DNA from: Nosema muscidifuracis
Taxonomy: Eukaryota; Microsporidia; Nosematidae
Reading direction: 5' to 3'
DNA length: 64,000 nt
Assembly (NCBI GenBank): GCA_028335825.1
Contig: JAIOKI010000001.1
Coordinates: 186,001-250,000, forward strand
A program made the translations under genes and the position numbers. The stretch's first letter is position 1. Every line of letters begins with the position of its first letter. Of the stretch, positions 53,812 to 64,000 are shown one piece after another. Under the pieces are notes generated by a model. It was not told the origin of the DNA. It made no database searches and saw nothing but the letters and a program-made list of their open reading frames with translations.

Positions 53812-54867
53812 TTAATCAAATATTTTTAATGATATCAAGTAGATTATCAAAGATATTGCAATAATAATTGATCCAGTAAGACCACATCCTAATTTCATTT
53901 TATTCTCCTTATTCTTAATAGAATATAATCCAAATAAACTTAACAATACTATTCCTGTAAACGTAACAGGTACAACAGTATTTACATCAAAATACTTAAC
54001 TTCAGTAGAATTTTCAACTGTAGAAATTTCTTCAATACTACGTAATCTTCTTCCATAATGATGAGTATCCTCAATGGCTGATAAATCTTTATGAGGTCTT
54101 GTCTCAAATTCAATATTAAATATTTTACCAATTTCATTAAGTTGATTCTCAAAATGATCATTCTTACATTCTGATCTAATATCTCGACTTAAAGTATTAG
54201 TCAAACAATTCAAGTCGTTAAAACATTCGTCACGTAATTCATACGCACTGTATTTAGCTTCATAAATCTTATTACTATCATCACAAAGCTCATCCAATTT
54301 TTTAATAAAAATATCCTTAGCTTCATTAACATATTTACCTACGTCATATTTTACCATTTCTCCATTCACCGGTCGATAATCGTATTTATCACATCCTTCT
54401 ATATATTTATCATCCGTGCTAATATTTTGCATATCAAATATCGAACATGGCTTGTAAAAATTTAAACTGTCAGCAAAGATTTTTATACAACTTGGATCAA
54501 AATTACACATCTTCTTACTTAAATGAAATAAACATTTTGGTATCATTTTAAGTTCCTGTTTCATTTTTTCAGCATCTTGAACATTTTTAGTTTCCAACAT
54601 CTTACATATAGGCATCTTAGAATCTAAAAGATCATATTTCCAGTAAATAAACTTCTCCATATAATCATAATCAGCTCCTGTACTTGGATTTCGTAATATT
54701 TCTGAAGTAGAATTCGTAGCAGATATCTTGTTAGAAGATTCCATTTGAACAATTTCATGAGCTCCTAATTCTTCAATATTTTGATCTTTAGCCTCATCTT
54801 TATTAGTCTCGATTAGCTCTGGATTGTTATTTGATTCATTATTGTTGTTAGTTATTGGTATCCTCAT
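53812..54867 (-). CDS. Cysteine-containing membrane protein with two C-terminal spans
   Basis: A 351-residue protein starting after CATAAACCCTAAAAATTAAA. There is no N-terminal signal peptide. The first 70 residues are polar and Asn/Glu-rich. Residues about 75-240 contain about ten cysteines in helical surroundings (for example PKCLFHLSKKMCNFDPSCIK). Two hydrophobic segments close the protein (about 300-318 and 328-347). The layout, a Cys-rich helical domain followed by C-terminal spans, recalls surface-antigen families of other parasites, but no sequence relation is seen and the topology is uncertain. Unknown family. Confidence 0.75.
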   Translation of the reverse strand: MRIPITNNNNESNNNPELIETNKDEAKDQNIEELGAHEIVQMESSNKISATNSTSEILRNPSTGADYDYMEKFIYWKYDLLDSKMPICKMLETKNVQDAEKMKQELKMIPKCLFHLSKKMCNFDPSCIKIFADSLNFYKPCSIFDMQNISTDDKYIEGCDKYDYRPVNGEMVKYDVGKYVNEAKDIFIKKLDELCDDSNKIYEAKYSAYELRDECFNDLNCLTNTLSRDIRSECKNDHFENQLNEIGKIFNIEFETRPHKDLSAIEDTHHYGRRLRSIEEISTVENSTEVKYFDVNTVVPVTFTGIVLLSLFGLYSIKNKENKMKLGCGLTGSIIIAISLIIYLISLKIFD

Positions 54868-56637
54868 TTTAATTTTTAGGGTTTATGTCTTTATATATTT
54901 TATTTTTAATTAATGATATTTAATTAAAATTTGATATTTTAAAAGTGAAAAAAAAATGTATAAAATTGATATATATCATATTTTAACATACTCTAAATTT
55001 TTATCAAAATATATTTATAATTATTTAATTAAAATAAATCTATAAAGTATTAATTAAAATTTAAACTTATAAATATTGTAAAATACAATGTTAATAGAAA
55101 AAATAAATATTTAAGATTTAAATTCTCGAATCAAAAATATTTTAATCTATCAATTCTTCAATCCATTTAACTACAAATAATTAAATCAATTAATCTTAAA
55201 TTTTTCAATAAATTTTATTACAAATTCTTTAATATATTAAACTACAAATTATTAAATCTATTAATCTTAAATTTATCAATACATTTAACTACAAATTCTT
55301 TAATCAATTAATCTTAAATTTTTCAATCCATTTAACTACAAATTCTTTAATCAATTAAACTTCAAGTTATAAATAAAGTAAATCATTAATTTGTTTTAAA
55401 TTAAATTGATCAAAATTTTAATGAAATATCAAATTTTTGTTAATAGTTCAATGATATTTTACAAATGTAAAAAAATAAGTGATTATTTACCTGAGAATAT
55501 TAGAAACGAAATATAATCTGTTAGATAATCACTCAGTTTTTTTATACAAATTTAAACTAAGAATGATACTATAAGTGGCTACATGTAATGAAATTGTACT
55601 AATTTTAATTGAAAATATATAACAAGACTTAAATTAGAAAGTCGAATATTTTAAAATAAGAATATTTAAGGGAATTTTAAAAGCTTAACGATGGTAAAAC
55701 ATTTATGAATAAAGATTAAAAAAGAATTAGAAAGAAAAAATATTGATGAATAATGTATTAAGAATTAAAAAATATTTTGATTTATACTATTAAGCGAAAC
55801 ACTGATATTTAATTATATCAATAAAAGCTTAAGATTACAAAAATAAAAAGTTTAATTTAGATACTAGAACAATTAAAAAAATATTAAACAATTAAAATAA
55901 CTAAAAGAGGTTTTTCAAGGCGATATTCAATTATCTTTGATATCTTGTAGATTTTAAAATTTGAGATCGATCATATAATGAACAATTTTTTGTAATCACC
56001 TCTTCTTTTTATAGATGATTTTACAAAGTTTAACGAACTAGTAAAAAAACACAGAAATATGCTTGATATTGTTATATTACTAAATAAAGAAAAGAACAAG
56101 TATATAATATTAATAGAAGAAAATTAGGAATATAAATAAAGTAATGTGTGAAATGAAATGTAAAACTAAATTAAATGCTAAAAAATTTAATATCATTTAT
56201 TAAATATTATGTTGAACTAAAAAATAAAGAGAATAGAAACATCATTTTATATATTTTAAAAATAAATAAAACAAAGTATTATCTAATTAAGCTGTCTTAT
56301 ACAAAAAAGAACTTAATAGTGTTTAATATAAAAAAACTTGATTGTTTTTGACACTGGATGATTAAAAGAGGTTATTTTGAGAAGATAAATTATATTGAAG
56401 ATTGAATTGAACAAATAAATTTTTAATAACGAACTCATGATGAAAATTTAAAGAAGTTTTAAGTATTGAATCTATATAGTGATATTAAAAACAATCACAA
56501 TTAAACAAACCATTTTGATATAATGAAGTACCGTGTAGTAAGTTTTAATAATCTGATAAATATCAATATTAAGAAGAAAAGAATTTTTAAATTATATTTT
56601 AGGTAAAATATCAATGCTTAAATAAAATGTTTTTTAA
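54868..56637. repeat. Long spacer with tandem repeats
   Basis: About 55140-55380 holds four imperfect copies of a roughly 60-base unit around CAATCCATTTAACTACAAAT and TAATCTTAAATTTTTCAAT. 55600-56530 is unusually purine-rich on the plus strand and may be a decayed gene, but no frame is open and I cannot name it. Confidence 0.55.
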
Positions 56638-57905
56638 TTAATTTTCAACTAGATATAACTGACTTTCAAAGTATATAAGAGGTACTGTATCGGATCTGCA
56701 ATAAGGGCATTTATTCATTAAATTATCAAACCATTCTTTTATAGATTTGTATCCGATAAAATGATTGCAAGATAATACTAAACATCCATGCTTTCCCACA
56801 CTTAATCCTTCTTTTGAATCAAATGAATAAGTTTCTTGATCTAATAAAGTAGTAAAAGAATGTAACTGTTCATTTCTTATATTCTCTTTGATTATTGGTT
56901 CAATAAATTCAGTTTTATTGAGCAATTTCTCGTAAAAAAACATTAAATTTTCAACATTTGTTCCATCTATCGAAATTATTTGACAAAGAGGAGCAAATTT
57001 TTCGTTAAAAGTATGATTAACCACTATATTTAAATTAAAATTTATAGTAAAATATTTTAGTAGTAAGATAAAGTGATCTAAATTAAATTGTCCTACAAAT
57101 GAACACTTATGCTTCATATAGTACATCAGTATTCTAATAATCTGTAAGTCTTTCTCAGAATAATTTCGTGAATTTACTTTATCAATTTTTTTAGATTCTA
57201 TAATAATTTTTTCAGTATTTTTTATATATTTATTTTTACTTACCATAAAAAAATTTTCTTCTAAAAAATCAAAGTTAAAGTAGTCATCTAAATTCTGAGA
57301 AATAATTTTACTATCAAAATTTTCATAATCGTTTACTATATTATTAAATTCAGCCCAGAATACTTTGTAAATTATATTTTGATATGGGTTTGTTTGAAAA
57401 TCAGTTTGTTTTTTCAATTTAATTTCATATTTCTTGTCAGCAAATTTTACTAGCGATTTATCAAAAAACTTTCCAGTAAAATCTTTATTGCTATAAAAAT
57501 CTTGTAAACTGCTTTTATTATTAAAACATTCTGCATATTTATCCATATTACAGATTATGTAATGAATCTTAAGAAGTAATTTATCCATATGAGTAGTTTT
57601 TTTAGTATTTATTATATCAAATATGGCTGGTACTAAATAGCAATCAACATTTAATATAAAGTTATAGAAATCGAATATTTGTAATGCATAGTAGATGCCT
57701 TTACATTCATCTCGAGCTATATCTTCATCAGAATATTTATTTAAATCAGAACAGAATGTCTTAAATACAATACATCATAAGCTATTTTATTCTCATATTG
57801 TTGTTTAAATTTAACAAGATTATCTTCATATACTTTCTGATCATCTAAGTAAGATTGTAAATCAACTATGTTATTTGATAATATTCCTAATAAAAAAATC
57901 AACAT
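56638..57905 (-). pseudogene. Secreted degenerate-RING protein, frameshifted
   Basis: CCC (GGG at plus-strand 57908-57910) and an ATG at 57905 start a signal peptide (MLIFLLGILSNNIVDLQS). The frame shifts near 57760 and coding then continues unbroken to 56638; without the shift the protein would be about 420 residues. The C-terminus resembles a RING-H2 domain (LSCNHFIGYKSIKEWF, then CPYCRS), but two of the central metal ligands appear replaced (Y and S where H and C are expected), so it may not bind two zincs. Secretion plus a RING-like end is unusual. The frame break could be a sequence error rather than true decay. Confidence 0.6.
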
Positions 57906-59036
57906 AAGGGAGTTATATTTTTTAATTAAATAGAAAATAAATACGTCATTATGACACAATACCAATATAAGATATAAATATATGATGAATTTATACTAAA
58001 TAAAATATTGCTGTTATCTTTAATTAATTTTTTGAAATAACCAATAATTTTTTTCTAGTAGAATTAATTTAATTTTTTATAAAATTTATTTGATATTTAA
58101 CTATCTAATTCTCTCTGTTTCAAAAAATAAAACATATTTCTTTATTTTACATTATTTAGTATTTAATGATTTTTTTTCGTAAAATGTAATAATTTCAAAA
58201 AAAGTATATTTATATTGAAATTAAATAAGTATCTAAAATATTCATATAATTTTATTAAATTCATTTATGCTCCTTATTAAAAATTTTTAGTACTTCTCCT
58301 AAAAAATTTAACAATCGATTAGAGCTTAAAATTAATATGAATAATTTCTTTCTGAGATATCTAAAAAGTCGATTTATAATAGTTATATAAATATTTAGAG
58401 TAATCAAAAGAGTAGTATTGAAATGATTTTTGTTTGAAGATAGATATTATCATTTTAATTTTTTTCTTCACTAATACTGATAATTACCATCACAGTTAAA
58501 ATGGACCATTCATTTTGAGACATAAGAAAAGTGAAAAAAAAGTCTATTTTCTTGTAAATTTATAACTAAGAATTTTACTTCTTTTATGTTTTCGTAATTA
58601 TTTTAATATATAAAAATATTTATGATAGGAATACATATACAAAAATTCTTAATGTAAAAGATAAGAAGCTCCAATAATTTATATTATATTTATAGTTATT
58701 TTTAAGATAGCAAATTATTATTAAATAGTGCTAATATTTTTTAATAATATAATTTAGTATTAAATATGTAAATATTTTTAATTTAACAAAGGCAATATTG
58801 AAGTAAAATTATTTGAAAATAGAAATTAACTTTTCAAAAATGTATAATAGGAAGAAACTATAGATAATTAAAACTTAACTCTTATGAATTTAAAAAATAT
58901 GGTAAGGTGATATTATTTATCTACTTTTAGGTTCAAAGATTAAAATAATTAATAAAAATGTTTTCAAATTTTTTAGCAATTTTGTAAATTTATGTGATTC
59001 AAAAATATTTAATTAAAATCGAAAATAATTTCATAT
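57906..59036. other. Spacer with no recognised gene
   Basis: AT-rich, no open frame. I see no RNA gene. Confidence 0.5.
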
Positions 59037-59600
59037 GTGTTGACATATGATGTATTGTGACAAATTACTATCGACAATAGAAAGTGGACCTCAAGTTAGA
59101 TAACTGAACAGAGACACATATTCAGATAAGGATCTTTAAGATGACCTTAAAAAGCCTGATGATGGACATTGGCCGTAAGGTGAGTATGATGTTCGGAGAC
59201 ATTGGAGAGAACGAAGGTAAAGATATAAAACATACTGTTTTAAAGAAAGTGAAACTTTTTGGCAGATGAACGAGAAGGGTTAAAATAAAAATATACCCAA
59301 ATAAATAATTTCCTTTTTAATCTAATACCTGGTTATTAATTAGCAGTATTCACTTTAATATTGATCTAAAACTAACATATCAAGGATTAGAATAAAGATT
59401 TTACTATTTATTCTAATTAAATTAATATCATGAAATTAAACTCATCATATCTAATTATTAAAATAATTATTTTAATTTGTTTGCTTAATTAAACAAACTG
59501 AAATTTTACTATTTAAATAAAATATTTTTATTTCCATAATGGTGTATAAAAGGAATCGAGGACATGACTAAAATGGTCTTGTAGTTTTTCTCTTTAAAAA
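59037..59600 (+). mobile_element. LTR-like segment of a gypsy-type fossil
   Basis: It begins with TGTTGACATATGATG, has a distinctly higher G+C stretch to about 59285 that resembles 25700-25900, and contains GGTGTATAAAAGGAATCGAG near 59540, which could be an LTR promoter. The gag-like remnant follows directly. The 3' boundary and a partner LTR are not seen. Confidence 0.35.
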
Positions 59601-60150
59601 CTACAAGAAAATAATATTTAAAAGAAGAAGAGCATCAGACAAGGAAACAAATGATGCCGTTGGATTGATAAATGTTAACAATCCACAATCAGTAGCTAAT
59701 CAGAGGCCAACTGATTTAAGAATGAATGAAGAAGAGAGTGTGATAGATAGAAATATCACACCTCAAGAAAATACAAATATAGAAATATATCCTCTCGTAA
59801 AAGGAATGTATTTCTATACCCTTCCATAAGTAAAACTTATGATAAAAATAAAAAATGTACAAGAAAATATCCAATTGAAGTATTAAATGATACATCTAAA
59901 CTATCAAAATACATTCAGTCTATTAACTTTTGGTTGAATTTTCATCATTTATTCAATGCATATGACTTTAAAATAGATAAAGACTTACATAAAAATGATA
60001 AATGTAGACCTATAAATAAATACATGAATACATATTTAAATAATTTTAAAAAAGATATAAATTTTAAAATTGTAGAGAGGACTTTTAGCTTTATTTATTT
60101 ATTGAAAAAGTGGAAAAATATATTAAAATGATATTTAGAATTAACTTATT
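59600..60150 (+). mobile_element. Possible gag remnant of a retroelement
   Basis: Broken coding sequence of mixed composition (pieces such as RASDKETNDAVGLINVNNPQ and IQSINFWLNFHHLFNAYDF) just after the LTR-like segment. It has a few breaks. A Ty3/gypsy gag is a guess from position only. It meets the oppositely oriented gypsy pol fragment at about 60180. Confidence 0.35.
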
Positions 60151-60179
60151 TTTATTTGTTAAATTTTCTACAGATTGTT

Positions 60180-61210
60180 TTTTATATAACTTATTACTAC
60201 TTAACATAATTACAGTTTAATAATATAATAGAATATAAAATTTATTTTACTCAATGTATTTGCAACAATAATTTCTTCTAGTTTTATTCCACTGTAAATT
60301 CAAATTCTTGTATTTTTTTATTCACCTTTGATAAGTTTATTATTTAAGTATGGCTTTTTTCTTATTTTAACTATCATTTATTATGTGTTTGTATTCTATC
60401 ATTACGTTTTCTTAATTCATATACCTTTTTATGAAACTTAAATGCCGTCTTGTGTTTATATTTCATCATAATAGAAAGCTTCTTTACAAATATGATTCTT
60501 GAATTGCTCTTAATATGTCTTTAATAATTGACTGTTCTTAAAGATTTATTCTACTAATTCGTTTAATTTTATAAAGTTACTGACTAAACGCACATTTCTG
60601 TTAAGATTCTGTATAGCTCTTATTAAGTTTCTTCAATCTGATGTAGATCTTCTATTTATCATGTGAAACAGATTGTTCTATCTACTTATCTTATTCTTTT
60701 CTATAGTACAATATCCTCTTGTTTTTTTAATATCCCCTAATGATTTACCTTCTCTTAACTGTATTATTTTTGAGTTTTTATCCACTTAATATATTTTCCT
60801 TCTTATAATTATTATATTCTCTAAATTTAATCCATTATGAATTTCTACTAAATTAAAAATTTTAATGATTTCTTTACTTTCAAAGCTCTGATCACCTCAA
60901 AATTATAAGATTTATAGTAATTATTTTCACTAATCTTTCTTTCTGTTTTATAAAAATTTTCCATGCTATTTCTTAAATTAGGTTCTCTTCTTACTGTTTC
61001 TATAACGCGCACAGCTATTTTTCAGTTATTTGATTTTTACTTTTTCTTCTTTACTTATTTTTTCTACCATAAAAATTTTCAGTTCTTCTCTTCATAAAAT
61101 TTGTTTCTATTCCTTCTAATTATAGTCTATATCTTATTCTTTTGATATCTAGACCACATTATCGTATATAAATCACAATTCTATATCGTCTTATGTTTTT
61201 ATTTAGCATA
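60180..61210 (-). mobile_element. Ty3/gypsy retrotransposon fossil (pol) in the right arm
   Basis: The reverse-complement counterpart of 5400-6420. It keeps the same RT (like RLVSNFIKLNELVE) and RNase H end traces, has many breaks and no complete domain. Both arms share it at comparable decay, so the insertion is older than the arm duplication. Confidence 0.7.
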
Positions 61211-61489
61211 AATTCTGATAATTAAGATATTTTTACTACGTTAAATTAGGTATTTTTTTAATTTCTCTGTAATTTTTAATCTTCTATTATTATTAATATA
61301 AAGATTATATTTTATCATTAAAAAATAGAAAGACTTAACATTATAATTTATTAATCTGATAGATTAAATTTTTATTTCAATATTTTATAAAGAATTTGAT
61401 TGATATTTTCTTATAAATATTATTCTACAAAATAGAGATAGAGTCATAAAAAAATTATATTTTTAATTTAAAGAGAATTGTAAAAAAGT

Positions 61490-62935
61490 TTAATTATTTA
61501 AATAAACAATATTTCTATCTAAAAAATGTTCTTCAATCGATTTACTCGTCAATCCTGAATTTTCTATTTTTAGAATTCTAAGCTTGTCAAGTTTTTGAAA
61601 TTCTACTATAATCTCATCAGTTAAATCGTTATTTATAACATCTAAAACTTCTAAATCCTTCAAATTGCTTATCATTTTTAATTGTTCTGACTTTAAAAAA
61701 CAACCTCTTAATTTTAAATTTATAAGATTTTTCATTGTAAATATTATGCTAATATCCAAATTTCTTAAATCACAATTCTCTATATTTAAAGACTCACAAT
61801 CTTTCGTATAATTGAATACTTCTAAAAATCCTTGTTCAATTTTACAAAAAGCTATTTTTATAAACACTTTTTTTTCTTCATTATTCGATACTACAATATC
61901 TTTTAATTTATTGTAACTAGGAATCAAATTATAATTATAAAAAACTATAATTTCTATATTAGGACATTTATAAAGATTATAGAAATCCTGGTAATTAAAA
62001 TTTTCTATTTTTTCGTAATTTAACAAATGAATATTTTTTAGTGACTCGCAATCTTTGATTATATTCAAGTCAGTAGAAATCAGCTTATTATTTATTATAT
62101 AAAGATTTTCAATCCCATTAGTTTTTTCAAAAATCTCTCCAATACTTTTAGTTTTAAATCTATAAGATTTATCACCAGATTCATTAAGTTTCATAAATTC
62201 CTTAGAATTTAAATCAATATATTTGCAATTTATTATTTTAAAGCTATTTTTATCTTTTGAATCAAATAAACGAATAAAAGATAAATTTAAGGATTTAGCA
62301 TACCAGCAAAGAATTTTTTCATGTTCTTTCCAAGACAAATAATCAGAAGTACAATCTAATATTTCTAAATCCTTAAAATTTGTATTTTCAGTTTTTTCAC
62401 CAAGATAAACATTACATATTTCATCATATAATTCAAAAATAAATTTTTTTATCTTACTATATTCATTTAAAAGAATTAATATTTGGTCTCTTAAAAATTC
62501 CATTTTTATAGTTTCTTCAATTTCTAATGCATTTGGTATGAATTTATCATCTTCTAAGATTTTATCAATTAGTATTAAAGATAATCTTTCGTACAAGTTT
62601 CTTAAATTTATACTCCCTTTTCCTTTATCAAATGATAAAAAATCTATGACGTATAAAATATCAAAAAATTCATCCAAGTTAAGTATATCATTTGTATCAT
62701 CCAAAAAAGAATTATAGATAAAATCAAATGCTCTGAACTTACAATTCTGCAGATCGATTTTATCTTTCTTCCAAGTTTCATCTTTTGTAAGTAATTTAAG
62801 TAATTCTGAATCTTCAAATATAGGATTGCTTAAGTTGTAAAAACCACGCTCCTCATCTTGAAAGATTATCTCTACTGTTTTTCCATTATTGATCTCTAAT
62901 GAACACTTTATTAGCAAAAATTGGATAATCAGCAT
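61490..62935 (-). CDS. BTB-like/leucine-rich-repeat protein, copy 3, intact
   Basis: An intact 481-residue paralogue of the left-arm genes, closest to the broken copy 1: the last 150 residues are nearly identical, including the C-terminus EEHFLDRNIVYLNN. The start follows AAGCCCCAAA. Same layout as copy 2: a hydrophobic first 14 residues, a BTB-like region to about residue 120, a middle helical part, then LRR-like units from about 265 to the end. Its upstream DNA is conserved with copy 1 for more than 600 bases, so promoter and gene were copied together. Function unknown. Confidence 0.8.
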   Translation of the reverse strand: MLIIQFLLIKCSLEINNGKTVEIIFQDEERGFYNLSNPIFEDSELLKLLTKDETWKKDKIDLQNCKFRAFDFIYNSFLDDTNDILNLDEFFDILYVIDFLSFDKGKGSINLRNLYERLSLILIDKILEDDKFIPNALEIEETIKMEFLRDQILILLNEYSKIKKFIFELYDEICNVYLGEKTENTNFKDLEILDCTSDYLSWKEHEKILCWYAKSLNLSFIRLFDSKDKNSFKIINCKYIDLNSKEFMKLNESGDKSYRFKTKSIGEIFEKTNGIENLYIINNKLISTDLNIIKDCESLKNIHLLNYEKIENFNYQDFYNLYKCPNIEIIVFYNYNLIPSYNKLKDIVVSNNEEKKVFIKIAFCKIEQGFLEVFNYTKDCESLNIENCDLRNLDISIIFTMKNLINLKLRGCFLKSEQLKMISNLKDLEVLDVINNDLTDEIIVEFQKLDKLRILKIENSGLTSKSIEEHFLDRNIVYLNN

Positions 62936-63556
62936 TTTGGGGCTTAAAATTTTTTAATAATTTAACTAATACTGATATAAATAATATTTAGTAATTTAAT
63001 TGATATAATGATAATTTAAAACTCTAATGTTATTTTAATATTAATAAAATAATTCAAGTTATTTTAATACTTATATAAAAGATGATACTTTGGTATTAAA
63101 AAATTACTTATAATTTATTGATGTCAATACAGTAAAATAAATGTAAAAATTTTTATCAATTAAAATAACTTCAGGGGATAAAAAAAATAAAAAATAATTT
63201 TAGTCACTCGACTTGAAGTGTAAGAAATAAAATAAAATTATCATTTAGCAGATGTAATTTAATTTAGAAATTTATTTAACAATGATCTGGTATTAAATAT
63301 TACATCTATAGAAATATTCTTGGTAAATAAACATTTTGCAGTACTTTAAAATACTAAAAAAAACGAATAATATTGAGATATAAAAATTTTTAAATATAAA
63401 ATAAAGACATAATATATCATTCCTATAATATTCTAACTATGTGATATTGTAAATAAATTCAAATTTATAATGAAATTAACGTATTTTCTTTCTTCAGTAA
63501 GAAATCCTTCTTTATGATTTAGTATGTATTGTAATATTAAATAATATAATAAATAC

Positions 63557-64000
63557 AATTGCTTAACATAAATTGAGGTTTATTAAATAATAGAATATAA
63601 AATTATATTTCTAAAACCTTTAAAGGAAATAAATACATATTGTTAATTTATGAAAGTTAAGAGTTGTTTAATAATTAACTTGTAAAAGAAAGTGAGTCAT
63701 CTCAGAGCAATATTATCTATTTTTTATAAGCAACATAGGCATTCATTTCTTATAAATTATTTACAAAAACAGCTTATTATTAAATTTTTATATATTTTAA
63801 GTTAAATTAATTTTTTTGAATTATCCAATAAAAAATATTGTATATGAAAATAATTTTTTATTCTTTATTATGATAGAACAGATACTTTATAAATACTTTA
63901 TAAAATATTTAATATTATCTTTAAATTAAATTAACCGAATGACCTTCCCGATAATATTTTATATTTTAGTTTGTACAAAAAAATCGAAAAAGTTATCTTC
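63557..64000. other. Spacer with no recognised gene
   Basis: AT-rich DNA outside the inverted repeat; nothing recognised. Confidence 0.5.

Larger units (their letters stand above)
60180..63556 (-). repeat. Right arm of the large inverted repeat
   Basis: Reverse complement of the left arm (1066-6420), with one LRR copy instead of two. The side beyond the LRR start (62936-63556) pairs with 1066-1687, and the side beyond its stop pairs first with both 3124-3205 and 5108-5180, then only with 5180-6420. Confidence 0.85.

Overview
The window is about 64 kb of very AT-rich nuclear DNA from a reduced, fungus-related eukaryote, most likely a microsporidian of the Nosema/Vairimorpha kind. The grounds are: short intron-less genes; a run of C residues (CCC or CCCC) a few bases before the start codon of nearly every credible gene; trehalose synthesis genes; shortened versions of yeast-type housekeeping proteins; small secreted proteins of unknown family; and decayed Ty3/gypsy retrotransposons. 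No species can be fixed from the sequence alone.

Layout. (1) 1-6.4 kb and 60.2-63.6 kb are two halves of one large inverted repeat. Each carries leucine-rich-repeat genes with a BTB-like N-terminus (two on the left, the first broken; one on the right) and a decayed gypsy fragment. (2) 7.9-44 kb is the conserved core: a multi-spanning membrane protein, RNA polymerase I/III subunit AC40, a CTD-interacting (CID) protein, a polo kinase, a possible BAR/PH protein, phosphoacetylglucosamine mutase, a telobox-like Myb protein, a Hel2/ZNF598 ubiquitin ligase, a tandem CCCH zinc-finger protein, trehalose-6-phosphate synthase, a p24-like protein, an RRM protein like eIF3g, a PCI protein of the Thp1/PCID2 type, a possible Rtt109, trehalose-6-phosphate phosphatase, tRNA-Asn, a SOSS-B-like OB-fold protein, a Ran-binding-domain protein, a secreted Ser/Cys repeat protein, a sugar transporter, and a Ubc9-like E2. 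(3) 44.6-58 kb is sparse. All its genes lie on the minus strand and most look secreted or membrane-bound, including a three-member paralogous family and a degenerate-RING protein. Two of these genes are broken. A gypsy fossil sits at 52.3-53.4 kb.

Trehalose metabolism (TPS1 and TPS2, about 4.5 kb apart) and a sugar porter fit the use of trehalose as a spore reserve and osmolyte. RNA turnover and translation control are represented by the CCCH protein, the Hel2 homologue, the CID protein, the PCI protein and the eIF3g-like protein. The spacers are filled with short AT-rich tandem repeats. The clearest is a 58-bp array with a 290-bp higher-order period that runs into the ends of both flanking genes. 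The least explained parts are the BTB-LRR inverted repeat, the minus-strand secreted-protein cluster and the Cys/Ser repeat protein.
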